A stretch of DNA of 64,000 nucleotides. It comes from Streptomyces akebiae (lineage in GTDB: Bacteria; Actinomycetota; Actinomycetes; Streptomycetales; Streptomycetaceae). The notes beneath the pieces were generated by a model. That model saw nothing but the letters and a program-made list of their open reading frames with translations, ran no database searches and was not told the DNA's origin. How positions within the stretch are numbered: position 1 is the first letter of the stretch; every line of letters starts with the position of its first letter. The translations under genes were made by a program, and so were the position numbers. The stretch covers positions 2,418,001-2,482,000 of the forward strand of contig NZ_CP080647.1 of the NCBI RefSeq assembly GCF_019599145.1, written 5' to 3'. This document shows, piece by piece, positions 1 through 8,144 of the stretch.

Positions 1-1
1 C

Positions 2-739
2 GGCGGCAAGGACTACTACCCGGCCGACAAGGAGGCCGGTGACGCGATGGCGCACGAGTGGCCGGCCCTGCCGGTCCACATGCGCGCCAACCGCGACTGG
101 ATGAACCGCGCGGTGCGCTGGCTCGCCGAGAAGGCGGGCATGCGCCAGTTCCTCGACATCGGAACCGGCATCCCCACCTCCCCCAACCTCCACGAGATAG
201 CCCAGTCGGTGGCCCCCGAGTCCCGGGTCGTCTACGTGGACAACGACCCGATCGTCCTCACCCTGTCCCAGGGGTTACTGGCCAGCACCCCCGAGGGCAG
301 GACCGCGTACATCGAGGCGGACTTCCAGGACCCGGAGACCGTCCTCGGCTCCCCCGAGTTCCTGGAGACCCTCGACCTGAGCGAGCCGGTCGCGCTCACC
401 GTGATCGCGATCGTCCACTTCGTGCTGGACGAGGACGACGCGGTCGGCATCGTCCGCAGGCTCCTCGAACCCCTCCCCTCGGGCAGCTATCTGGCGATGA
501 CCATCGGCACCGCCGAGTTCGCCCCCGAGGAGGTGGGCCGGGTCGCCCGCGAGTACGCGGCCCGCGACATGCCGATGCGGCTGCGCACCATCGACGAGGC
601 CCACGAGTTCTTCGAGGGTCTGGAACTCGTCGAGCCGGGCATCGTCCAGGTCCACAAGTGGCACCCGGACGGCACGGGCGAGCAGAACATCCGGGACGAG
701 GACATCGCGATGTACGGGGCGATCGCCCGGAAGCCGTGA
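2..739 (+). CDS. SAM-dependent methyltransferase, DUF574/PF04672 family (5' partial)
   Basis: Probable S-adenosylmethionine-dependent methyltransferase of the actinobacterial PF04672 family; substrate unknown. The frame is open from the window edge and already codes for the family-typical stretch GGKDYYPADKEAGD before the first ATG at 47, so the true start lies outside the window. The SAM-binding motif I reads FLDIGTGIPT, followed by the acidic loop VYVDNDP, as expected for a Rossmann methyltransferase. A TTA leucine codon lies at 275-277, which is unusual here and could make translation depend on the bldA tRNA. The gene ends just before a strong hairpin and converges on the lacI-type gene. 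Family is confident, function is not. Confidence 0.88.
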   Translation, partial: GGKDYYPADKEAGDAMAHEWPALPVHMRANRDWMNRAVRWLAEKAGMRQFLDIGTGIPTSPNLHEIAQSVAPESRVVYVDNDPIVLTLSQGLLASTPEGRTAYIEADFQDPETVLGSPEFLETLDLSEPVALTVIAIVHFVLDEDDAVGIVRRLLEPLPSGSYLAMTIGTAEFAPEEVGRVAREYAARDMPMRLRTIDEAHEFFEGLELVEPGIVQVHKWHPDGTGEQNIRDEDIAMYGAIARKP

Positions 740-742
740 GCC

Positions 743-788
743 GGGGCGGCGCGTCCTCCGGCCGACGGCAGGCCGAAGGACGCGCCCC
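743..788. terminator. Stem-loop between convergent genes
   Basis: A near-perfect GC-rich stem (left arm starts GGGGCGGCGCGTCC, right arm ends AGGACGCGCCCC) lies between the stop of the methyltransferase gene and the end of the oppositely oriented regulator gene. There is no T-run, so it is inferred to be a bidirectional, Streptomyces-style terminator. Confidence 0.6.
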
Positions 789-873
789 TTGAGGGGGGAA
801 CACCCCCGCGGCGATCCACGGGTCCGCAGCACGCGCCCGGCGCCCGGTCACCGCACCCCACAGCGCGCGGCGG

Positions 874-1968
874 CTACCGCGCCGCCCCCGTGCTGTCGCG
901 GACGATCAGCTCGACCGGGATGACCGGCTCCCTCTCCAACCCCTCACCGGCGTCCTCCGGATCGTCCAACTGCGTCAGCAGCAGCCGCAGGGCCCGCCTG
1001 CCGATCTCGGGGAAGTCCGTACGGATCGTCGTCAGCGGCGGCAGCAGATGCGCCGCCTCCGGGATGTCGTCGTAGCCGACCACGCTCACGTCGTCCGGCA
1101 CCCGGCGGCCCGCCTCGTGCAGGGCGCGCAGCAGGCCGAGCGCCATCTGGTCGTTGGAGACGAACACGGCGGTGACGTCCGGGCGGGCCGCGAGCCGCCG
1201 GCCCAACGCGTAGCCGGAGTCGGCGCTCCAGTCCCCGGCCAGGGGTTCGTGGACATGCGCGCCGGCGTCCCGCAGAGTCGCGCGCCAGCTCGCGGCACGT
1301 CGGTCGGCGGAGGTCCAGCCGGTGGGGCCCGCGATGTGCCAGACGGTGGGGTGGCCGAGGTCCAGCAAGTGCCGTGTCGCCAGCCGGGCGCCCCCCGTGA
1401 AGTCCGAGGAGACGACGGGGGTGCCGTCGCCGAGGCCGTTGTCCAGCATCACCAGCGGGGTGTCCGGGCGGGCCTGCGCGAGCGCGGTGGCGACGGGGCG
1501 CTGCGGGGCGATGGCGATGATCCCGTCCGCGCCCTCGGCCGACAGCCGGTCCACCGCCTGGACGACGGTCTCCCGGTCGGCCGTGTCGAGTGCGATGGAG
1601 CTGACGAGGTAACCCGCCGCCTGGGCGGCCGTGTTGATCGCGGTCAGGGTGGAGGCGGGACCGTAGCGGGCCGCGTCGAAGGAGATCACGCCGAGCATCC
1701 GGGTGCGGCCGCTGGCCAGGGAGCGGGCGCTGCGGCTGGGACGGTAGCCGAGCGTCCGCATGACCTCCAGCACGGCCTCACGGGTCTCCGCCCGGACCGC
1801 CGGGTGGTTGTTGAGGACGCGGGAGACGGTCTGCTTGGAGACACCGGCGAGACGGGCGACGTCGTCCATCACCGGGCGGGAGCCGGCGAAGTTGCGCCGG
1901 CTGCGCGTACGGCCGGTCTCGCCGGGGTCGTGGCCGGCCGCGCCGCCGTCCGTGGTGCCTCGGGGCAT
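874..1968 (-). CDS. LacI-family transcriptional regulator
   Basis: DNA-binding repressor of the LacI/GalR family, 364 aa. The helix-turn-helix spans about residues 34-58 (DDVARLAGVSKQTVSRVLNN), followed by a hinge and a periplasmic-binding-protein-like sugar sensor domain to about residue 345. The ATG start at 1968 is supported by AAGGAAG nine bases upstream. It follows two GH35 genes and an MFS gene on the same strand after a 378-bp gap, so it is the obvious candidate to control them. A perfect palindrome before the MFS gene (7964-7977) is the likely operator. The effector sugar is not known. Its own upstream region carries a GGGGT tandem repeat. Confidence 0.92.
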   Translation of the reverse strand: MPRGTTDGGAAGHDPGETGRTRSRRNFAGSRPVMDDVARLAGVSKQTVSRVLNNHPAVRAETREAVLEVMRTLGYRPSRSARSLASGRTRMLGVISFDAARYGPASTLTAINTAAQAAGYLVSSIALDTADRETVVQAVDRLSAEGADGIIAIAPQRPVATALAQARPDTPLVMLDNGLGDGTPVVSSDFTGGARLATRHLLDLGHPTVWHIAGPTGWTSADRRAASWRATLRDAGAHVHEPLAGDWSADSGYALGRRLAARPDVTAVFVSNDQMALGLLRALHEAGRRVPDDVSVVGYDDIPEAAHLLPPLTTIRTDFPEIGRRALRLLLTQLDDPEDAGEGLEREPVIPVELIVRDSTGAAR

Positions 1969-2008
1969 GCGGCTGCTTCCTTTTCGACGGGGGCGGTGTG
2001 GGGTGAGG

Positions 2009-2035
2009 TGGGGTGGGGTGGGGTGGGGTGGGGTG
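2009..2035. repeat. GGGGT pentamer tandem repeat
   Basis: About five head-to-tail GGGGT units on the plus strand, 40-70 bp upstream of the LacI-family start codon. Runs of four Gs at this spacing can form a G-quadruplex; on the lacI coding strand the region is C-rich. Function unknown. Confidence 0.85.
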
Positions 2036-2070
2036 GTCTGTCCGGGGCCACAGGATAGGTCCGAGGGTTT

Positions 2071-2330
2071 CGCCCCCGCCGCCCCTACCCGTCCCGTCCC
2101 CAGGGGCTGCGCCCCTTCGACCCCCAGCCGTCCGCCCGGTGGGGCTTCTCGCGCAGTTCCCCGCGCCCCTGAAAAAGCGGGGCTGCGCCCCTGCTTTTTC
2201 GGCCCGAAAGGGCCGTAGGCCCTTCAGGGGCGCGGGGAACTGCGCGACCAGCCCCCACCGAACCCGCGCATGGGGGTCACAGGGGCGCAGCCCCTGGGGA
2301 CGGGACGGGACGGGTAGGGGCGGCGGGGGC
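2071..2330. repeat. Long nested inverted repeat in the 1969-2346 gap
   Basis: The gap between the GH35 gene end and the lacI start is filled by a large palindromic structure. Arms of about 100 bp (2071-2171 and 2225-2330) are complementary over most of their length, including GGGGCTGCGCCCC-type and CGCAGTTCCCCGCGCC segments. The centre holds two smaller hairpins. The same motif GCGCAGTTCCCCGCGCCCC recurs near 24.8, 50.1, 55.1 and 60.9 kb, so this is the largest member of a dispersed intergenic repeat family. Confidence 0.85.
2171..2200. terminator. Rho-independent terminator-like hairpin
   Basis: A nearly perfect stem: GAAAAAGC pairs with GCTTTTTC and inside it GGGGC pairs with GCCCC around a TGC loop, with one bulged T. 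The A-tract and T-tract flanks make it terminator-like on both strands. It sits downstream of the second GH35 gene and upstream of lacI, so it may reduce read-through between them. Confidence 0.65.
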
Positions 2331-2346
2331 GCGGGAATGCGTGGGG

Positions 2347-4749
2347 TCAGCCCGGCCGGAGGGGCCACGTCCGGACCGTGGTGCACTCCGCCCGCAGAAC
2401 CTCCGCCGGAATCGGCGCACCGCCCGCCCGACCGGGCACATACACCGGCGCCCCGGCCGCCAGGGGCAGCACCCGCAGCCGCAGCACCCCCGCCGGCAAC
2501 CGATCGAGACCGATGTCCCAGACCCGATCCGAGAAGAACTGGTCGGCGACGAGACGGTCCCCCACGTAGGCACGCGCCACGTCACCGGTCCAGTGGAGGC
2601 GAAGGAGGGTGCCGGGCGGTGGATCGTCCGGCAGGGCGACGGTGTACTCGGCTGCCGCCGTGTCGAAGTACTCCTCGGCAGGCACACTCGCCCGGCCCAG
2701 CACACCCGTCGTGACCGGAGGTGCCTCGCCGGGAGGCCGGACCAGGGTGACCGGAAGCGCTCCGTCCCTCCCGCCGGATCCGCGCCGCCCGTCCTCCCCC
2801 GCCACCAGCGTGTAGCGGACGAACACCCCGTCCACCGCCTCCTTCACCATCGCCCCGGCGGCCACCGGAGCCCGCTCCGGGGCGGGCAGGACGGCGAACG
2901 ACGGTTCCCGGGCCGCGCTGTGGACCCGTACCTCGTCCGCGTGGGCGTCGAAGACCACGCCGCCGTCCGCCGACAGGATCAACCGCTCGGCCCCCCAGGC
3001 CGGCCCCCGGTAGGCGCCACGAGCCGTCGCCGCGTCCAGGACCAGCAGGCCGACCCGGCGGCCGTCGGTGGTGTCGACCTCGACCAGGGCGTCCGTGCCG
3101 GGGCACAGCGCCGTCACCAGGGCGCGCTCACCCGCGGTCGTGACGTCGGCGTCCGAGGGCGCGGAGACGGTCGTCACGGTGCGCAGGTCCAGGGCGAGTT
3201 CGGGGGCGATGCCGTCGGTCGCGGCCAGGACCAGGATCGTCCGGCCACGGCCGTCGTCGACCGTGCAGAGGGGTTGCGCGGTGGCCCAGTCGAGCCGCAG
3301 CCCTGCCACCTCCAGCCGCAACGGCCAGCAGAAATAGGCGCCTCGGGGAATCGTGACGGGTGCGCTCGGCAGCGACAGCACCGGCCCGTCCCCGGGGAAG
3401 TCCACCTCGAACGTCGTGTCGGGGCGGTCCGGCAGCGGCTCGTGCGGCTGGTGGTTGTTGACGAAGAGGAACCCCGAGCGGTCGTCGGCGCGGACCGCCC
3501 AGCGCAGGGTCTCCCGGTCGTCCCGGCCCGTCGGCCGCCGCTCGGGCAGGACGGAGTCCATCGGCGCGATCAGTTCGCCGAAGTCGGCCAACAGCAGGTG
3601 CTGCAGGCGGAGTTCGTCGTAGGAGGGGCGGTACTGGCCGTGCTCGCCGAGGGGGGCCTGGAAGTCGTAGGTGAGGCGGGGGAGGTCGTTGGGGTAGCCG
3701 GTGGCGTGCGATTCCTGGAGGGGGGTGAGGTCGCCCGTCGGGTTGGTCCCGCCGTGGAACATGTAGTAGCCCTGCCAGACCGAGCCGCAGCCGATCTTGG
3801 TGAGGGCGAGGGCACCGACGTCGGCGGCCTCGACGCGCGGCCGGCGGTGGTACGCCACCGCCATGCCGCCGCCCAACTCGCAGGTGGCCCAGGGAAATCG
3901 CGTCGACAGCACCTCCGGGTCACCGCCCCGCACCGTGGTGGGACGGAGGTCCGCGCCGATGCCCTCGTCGTCGCGCTGGTGGGTGAAGAAGTAGTGCGTG
4001 CGGCAGGTGTCGGGCCAGCCGCCGTCCGCCTCGGTCCAGAAGGCCTCGGGATAGCCGCCGTAGAGGGGGAGGAGTTCGTCGGGCGGCAGCCGCACCCCGC
4101 CCCAGGCCGTCGACGTCCACAGGGGTGCCGACAGGCCGGCCTCCTGGGCCATGCGCTTCAGGGTGAGCAGATGGTCCGGCTGGTCGTACAGCTCGTTCTC
4201 GATCTGGATCGCGACGATCGGGCCGCCGTCGGCCCGGCCCAGGCCCCGGAGCTGCTCGGCGATCGCCGCGTACCAGGTGCGTATGGGGGCGAGGTAGGCG
4301 GGGTCGTCGGTGCGCGGGGCGTCCGTGCGGGCCAGGACCCAGTCGGGCAGGCCTCCGCCCCGGACCTCGGCGTGCACCCAGGGACCGATGCGGGGGACGA
4401 AGTCCAGTCCGTGCCGGGCGCAGAGTTCGGCGAAGCGGCGCAGGTCGCGGTCGCCGTCGAAGCGGACGCGGCCCTCGGTCTCCTCGTGGTGGATCCAGAT
4501 GACGTACGCGGCGACGACCGTCACCCCGCCCGCCTTCATCTTCAGCAGTTCCTCCTCCCACTCCCCCGCCGGGTAGCGGGAGTAGTGGAACTCTCCGGAG
4601 ACGGGGAACCAGGGGCGGCCGCCCCGCGTGAGCAGCCGGCTGCCGACCTCGATGGGGTCGGACACGCCGGGCGCGTCGGCGAAGGGCAGGTGGCCTCGCC
4701 GTGGAGGATCGCCGGGCCCCGGGAGGCGCACGCGGTGCGGCCGCGTCAT
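2347..4749 (-). CDS. GH35 beta-galactosidase (second copy)
   Basis: Probable glycoside hydrolase family 35 enzyme, 800 aa, acting on terminal beta-galactosyl residues. The N-terminal TIM barrel carries EFHYSR near residue 53, the acid/base Glu186 in IQIENE, and a likely nucleophile Glu291 in ATCELGGGM; C-terminal beta-sandwich domains follow. No signal peptide is visible, so it probably works in the cytoplasm. The ATG at 4749 overlaps the TGA of the upstream GH35 gene by one base (TGATG), which implies translational coupling. It differs in length and sequence from its neighbour, so the two enzymes probably split the work on a branched or mixed galactoside. Exact substrate unknown. Confidence 0.88.
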   Translation of the reverse strand: MTRPHRVRLPGPGDPPRRGHLPFADAPGVSDPIEVGSRLLTRGGRPWFPVSGEFHYSRYPAGEWEEELLKMKAGGVTVVAAYVIWIHHEETEGRVRFDGDRDLRRFAELCARHGLDFVPRIGPWVHAEVRGGGLPDWVLARTDAPRTDDPAYLAPIRTWYAAIAEQLRGLGRADGGPIVAIQIENELYDQPDHLLTLKRMAQEAGLSAPLWTSTAWGGVRLPPDELLPLYGGYPEAFWTEADGGWPDTCRTHYFFTHQRDDEGIGADLRPTTVRGGDPEVLSTRFPWATCELGGGMAVAYHRRPRVEAADVGALALTKIGCGSVWQGYYMFHGGTNPTGDLTPLQESHATGYPNDLPRLTYDFQAPLGEHGQYRPSYDELRLQHLLLADFGELIAPMDSVLPERRPTGRDDRETLRWAVRADDRSGFLFVNNHQPHEPLPDRPDTTFEVDFPGDGPVLSLPSAPVTIPRGAYFCWPLRLEVAGLRLDWATAQPLCTVDDGRGRTILVLAATDGIAPELALDLRTVTTVSAPSDADVTTAGERALVTALCPGTDALVEVDTTDGRRVGLLVLDAATARGAYRGPAWGAERLILSADGGVVFDAHADEVRVHSAAREPSFAVLPAPERAPVAAGAMVKEAVDGVFVRYTLVAGEDGRRGSGGRDGALPVTLVRPPGEAPPVTTGVLGRASVPAEEYFDTAAAEYTVALPDDPPPGTLLRLHWTGDVARAYVGDRLVADQFFSDRVWDIGLDRLPAGVLRLRVLPLAAGAPVYVPGRAGGAPIPAEVLRAECTTVRTWPLRPG

Positions 4750-6524
4750 CAGGGCTTCACCGGACCCAGGTCGGGCGTGTCCGTGAAGTGCGCGCGCGAG
4801 CTGGTCGTGGCGTTGAGCTCCAGCAGGACCAGGTCGTTGGCACCGGCACGCAGGACGGGCCCGGGGACGTACAGGGTGCGCTGGGGGCCCCGGTTCCAGT
4901 AGCGGCCGAGGTGGAAGCCGTTGATCCAGGCCTGGCCCTTGGTCCAGCCGGGCAGCGACAGGAAGGTGTCGGCGGGGGTGTCGACGTCGAAGGTGCCGTG
5001 GTGGAAGGCGGGGACGGTGACCGGGGCTGCCTCGGCCGGGGCGAAGGGGACCGTGGACAGGTCGGCCAGCGGGAGGCGGTGGGTGTCCCAGCCGAGCAGG
5101 GCGGTGCCGTTGAGGGTGACCGGGCCGAGGAGGCCCTTGGCCGCGCCGATGCGCGGGCCGTAGTTGACGCCGCCCATGTTCTCCACCAGGACGTCGAGTG
5201 TGGCGCCGGGGCGCGGCACGCGCAGCGGCAGCGTCTCGTCGTGGCGTTCGCGTTCCAGTACGCCGACGGGGGCGCCGTCCACGAAGATCTGGGCGCGGTC
5301 GCCGACGCCGCCGGTGAAGTGCAGCAGGCCGTCGCCCGCCTCGGGGAGGGTGGTGCGGTAGAGGGCGTAGCCGGAGCGCTGGCCGAACTCCTCCATGGTG
5401 AGCGGGTGTTCGCTGCGCGCCAGGGAGGTGTCGAGGGCGGTCGCGTACGGCAGCAGGGGAGCACGGCGGTCCAACTCCACGGTGATGCCGGAGAGTCTGG
5501 GCGCGGGGGCCGGGGCCGGCTCGTCCGGGACCGGGGCGTGGCGGGCGATCACCTCGCGGAAGGCGTGGTACTTGGGGCCCGGGTCGCCGGACTCGGTGAG
5601 GGCGGCGTCGTAGTCGTAGGAGGTGACGATCGGGGCGTAGCACTGGTCGTGGTTGGCGCCGTTGGTGAAGCCGAAGTTGGTGCCGCCGTGGAACATGTAG
5701 ATGTTGACGGAGGCGCCGGCGGCCAGCAGCTTGTCGAGGTCGGCGGCGGCGCTCTCCGCGTCCCGCACGTGGTGCTCCTCGCCCCAGTGGTCGAACCAGC
5801 CGATCCAGAACTCCGAGCACATCAGGGGCCCTTCGGGCATGTGGGCCCGCAGTGCCTTCAGCGATTCCTCGATCCTGCCGCCGAAGGTGGCGGTGGACAG
5901 GACGCCGGGCAGGCTGCCGGCGGCCAGGTGGTGGGCGGAGCCGGCCTGGTCGCAGGTGAAGAGCAGTTCCTCGACGCCACGCGACCGCAGCGCCTGGTGC
6001 ACGTGCTTGAGGTACGCGGTGTCGTCGCCGTACGCCCCGTACTCGTTCTCGACCTGGACGGCGATGACGGGACCGTCGTTGGCCGCCATGTACGGCAGCA
6101 GCGGGGGCAGCAGGATGTCGAGGTAGCGGTCGAGGGCGGCGGTGAAGCGGGGGTCGCTGGAGCGCAGCCGGATGTCGCGGTCCGAGGTGAGCCAGGAGGG
6201 CAGGCCGCCGCCGTCCCATTCGGCGCAGATGTACGGGCCGGGGCGCAGCAGGACGTGCAGGCCCTCGGCGCGGGCGAGGCTCAGATAGCGGGGCAGGTCC
6301 AGCAGTCCGTCGAGGACCAGGTCGCTGTCGGGGTCGGGCTGGTGGAGGTTCCAGGGGACGTACGTCTCCACGGTGTTCAGGCCCATCAGCCGGGCCTTGC
6401 GCAGTCGGTCGGCCCACAGGTCGGGGTGGATGCGGAAGTAGTGCATCGCGCCGGAGATGATCCGGAACGGTTCACCGTGCAGGAGGAAACCGTCGGACGA
6501 CGTGGTCAGAGCGGGCGAGCGCAA
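4749..6524 (-). CDS. GH35 beta-galactosidase (first copy)
   Basis: Glycoside hydrolase family 35 enzyme, 591 aa, predicted to release beta-linked galactose. Family motifs are clear: ISGAMHYFRIHP near residue 24, the acid/base Glu161 in VENEYGAYG and the nucleophile Glu238 in CSEFWIGWFDHWG, followed by jelly-roll domains. There is no signal peptide, so it is likely intracellular and acts on imported oligosaccharide. The start is a TTG at 6524 with AAGGGA about nine bases upstream. It lies between an MFS transporter gene and a second GH35 gene on the same strand, forming a galactoside-use unit with the downstream LacI regulator. Confidence 0.93.
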   Translation of the reverse strand: MRSPALTTSSDGFLLHGEPFRIISGAMHYFRIHPDLWADRLRKARLMGLNTVETYVPWNLHQPDPDSDLVLDGLLDLPRYLSLARAEGLHVLLRPGPYICAEWDGGGLPSWLTSDRDIRLRSSDPRFTAALDRYLDILLPPLLPYMAANDGPVIAVQVENEYGAYGDDTAYLKHVHQALRSRGVEELLFTCDQAGSAHHLAAGSLPGVLSTATFGGRIEESLKALRAHMPEGPLMCSEFWIGWFDHWGEEHHVRDAESAAADLDKLLAAGASVNIYMFHGGTNFGFTNGANHDQCYAPIVTSYDYDAALTESGDPGPKYHAFREVIARHAPVPDEPAPAPAPRLSGITVELDRRAPLLPYATALDTSLARSEHPLTMEEFGQRSGYALYRTTLPEAGDGLLHFTGGVGDRAQIFVDGAPVGVLERERHDETLPLRVPRPGATLDVLVENMGGVNYGPRIGAAKGLLGPVTLNGTALLGWDTHRLPLADLSTVPFAPAEAAPVTVPAFHHGTFDVDTPADTFLSLPGWTKGQAWINGFHLGRYWNRGPQRTLYVPGPVLRAGANDLVLLELNATTSSRAHFTDTPDLGPVKP

Positions 6525-6561
6525 GGCTGTTTCCCTTCGGCTGGGACGTGCGGGGGGTGGG

Positions 6562-6635
6562 CGGCGACGGGGGTCCGTCGGCGGGCGGTGGGGGCGGGCG
6601 GCGACGGGGGTCCGTCGGCGGGCGGTGGGGGTGGG
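6562..6635. repeat. 37-bp direct repeat, two copies
   Basis: Two copies with a 37-bp period of a G-rich unit beginning CGGCGACGGGGGTCCGTCGG (starts 6562 and 6599), with partial matches on both sides. It fills most of the gap between the MFS gene and the first GH35 gene. Could be a slipped-strand duplication or an mRNA structure between cistrons. Confidence 0.85.
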
Positions 6636-6651
6636 CGGCTGTACTGCCGGC

Positions 6652-7926
6652 TCACGGAGAACCGGAGGGGGAGCGTGTGGCCCGGATGAGCCACAGGGTC
6701 GCCACCAGGCACACGGCAGCGACCGCGCCGAGCAGCAGGGGGACCGCGCGGACGCCGGACCACTCGATGGCCTTGCCGAGCGCCGGGCCCGCCGCCACGC
6801 CGCCGATCATGGAGGCGGCGATGACGAGCGCTCCGGCCCGGCGGGCCCGGGGTGCGGCCGCGTTCAGCCAGGGCAGACCGGTGGGGAAGATCGGCGCGAT
6901 GAACAGGCCCACGCCGGCGTAGGCGTACGGGGCGAGGGAGGGCACCGAGGCCAGCAGCAGGCAGACGGTCATGCCGGCGCAGGAGACGGTGATGATCGTC
7001 TGCGCGGAGTGGCGCAGGGCGATGGGGGCGACCAGGAAACGGCCGACCGTCATCATCAGCCAGTACACGGAGGTGGCGGTCGCGGCGGCCCCGGCGCCGT
7101 ATCCGACCGTCTCCAGGTGGGTGGGTTCCCAGCCTCCGACGCCCGCCTCGATGCCGACGTGCAGCACGTACAGGGTGACGAACACCGCGAGCACCGAGCC
7201 CAGGCTGCGGCCGAGCGCCGAGCCGCCCGCCGCCGTGCCGGTCGCCGCCGTGCCGGTCGCGCCGCGCGCGTCGGATGCGTCGATTGCTGCGGATGCGTCG
7301 GTTGCTGCGGTGGTCGGCTGGGGCACCTGGTCGCGTACGCCCCGCAGGCAGAAGAGGAGGGGCAGGTTGGCGGCGGCGAAGGCGAGGAAGAGCGCCGGGT
7401 AGTGCTCGGCGCCGACGGCGGCGATCAGGGCGGGGCCGAGGATCGCGCCGATACCGAAGTGGGCGTTGAGGATGTTCAGCATGGCGGTCGAGCGGTGGCC
7501 GAAGCCGACGGCGAAGAGCTGGTTGAGGCCGTAGTCGATGCCGCCGAACCCGAGTCCGGCGAGCAGGGCGGCGGCCAGTCCGGCGGGCCAGTTCGGGGCG
7601 AGCGCGAAGCCCGCCGCGCCCAGGGCCATCAGCAGGTAGGAGGTGCCGAGGATCCGCCGGTTGCCCATCCGCCCGTAGAGCCGGTCGAAGAGCAGCACGC
7701 CGGCGACACCGCCGATGAAGTGGGCGCTCAGCCCCAGTCCGGCGGACGACGGCGAGAGGTCGTAGGCCTCGCGGAAGGCGGGGATGGCGGGCCCGTACAG
7801 CGCCTGGAGCGCGCCGATGAGGACGAAGCCGACGCAGGACGCGACCACGGCGGCGGGGCTGAACACCCGGGTCACCGGGGCCGGTCGGATGTGCTTCACC
7901 TCTTGCGCGGTCGGTGTGTCGGGCAC
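6652..7926 (-). CDS. MFS transporter, likely sugar uptake
   Basis: Major facilitator superfamily permease, 424 aa, with about twelve hydrophobic segments beginning near residue 24 (PAAVVASCVGFVLIGALQ) and the loop 2-3 motif DRLYGRMGNRR near residue 80. The central loop around residues 195-235 is an Ala/Thr/Asp-rich linker coded by short repeats. It heads the same-strand unit that contains two GH35 galactosidases and a LacI regulator, so import of a galactoside is the likely role (inference). The GTG start at 7926 has GGAG about eight bases upstream. A perfect palindrome lies 38 bp before it. Confidence 0.88.
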   Translation of the reverse strand: MPDTPTAQEVKHIRPAPVTRVFSPAAVVASCVGFVLIGALQALYGPAIPAFREAYDLSPSSAGLGLSAHFIGGVAGVLLFDRLYGRMGNRRILGTSYLLMALGAAGFALAPNWPAGLAAALLAGLGFGGIDYGLNQLFAVGFGHRSTAMLNILNAHFGIGAILGPALIAAVGAEHYPALFLAFAAANLPLLFCLRGVRDQVPQPTTAATDASAAIDASDARGATGTAATGTAAGGSALGRSLGSVLAVFVTLYVLHVGIEAGVGGWEPTHLETVGYGAGAAATATSVYWLMMTVGRFLVAPIALRHSAQTIITVSCAGMTVCLLLASVPSLAPYAYAGVGLFIAPIFPTGLPWLNAAAPRARRAGALVIAASMIGGVAAGPALGKAIEWSGVRAVPLLLGAVAAVCLVATLWLIRATRSPSGSP

Positions 7927-7963
7927 GCGGAACTCCGCCTCTCCGGGACTGGGCCACCCGCAG

Positions 7964-7977
7964 TGTTACCGGTAACA
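7964..7977. promoter_or_regulatory. Perfect palindrome, LacI-type operator candidate
   Basis: TGTTACCGGTAACA is a perfect 14-bp palindrome with the central CG typical of LacI/GalR operators. It lies 38 bp upstream of the MFS gene, the first gene of the galactosidase unit, so it is the best candidate binding site for the LacI-family protein encoded at 874-1968. Confidence 0.7.
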
Positions 7978-8144
7978 TCACCGGCGTCAAGATTGCCCGC
8001 AGGCCTGTGTGACCGAGCGGCGTCGGGTGCTACGGCGGGAACGCCGGGATGCCGGGCGGCGCGACGATGGGGACGCGCGCGTTCCGCCCCGCCCGGCGGA
8101 AAAGTGGGTGGTTGCCGGTCTCGGCCTTGTGTTCCCCTACTCCG

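Noticed and set aside
2341..4902. An 853-aa open frame on the plus strand opposite the second GH35 gene
   Set aside because: It is the antisense shadow of a gene with clear catalytic motifs; high GC leaves long open frames on both strands, and the translation is low-complexity Arg/Gly/Val.
4701..6689. A 662-aa plus-strand frame opposite the first GH35 gene
   Set aside because: Same reason: the opposite strand encodes the GH35 motifs VENEYG and SEFWIGW, and this frame shows only Gly/Val/Gln-rich sequence.
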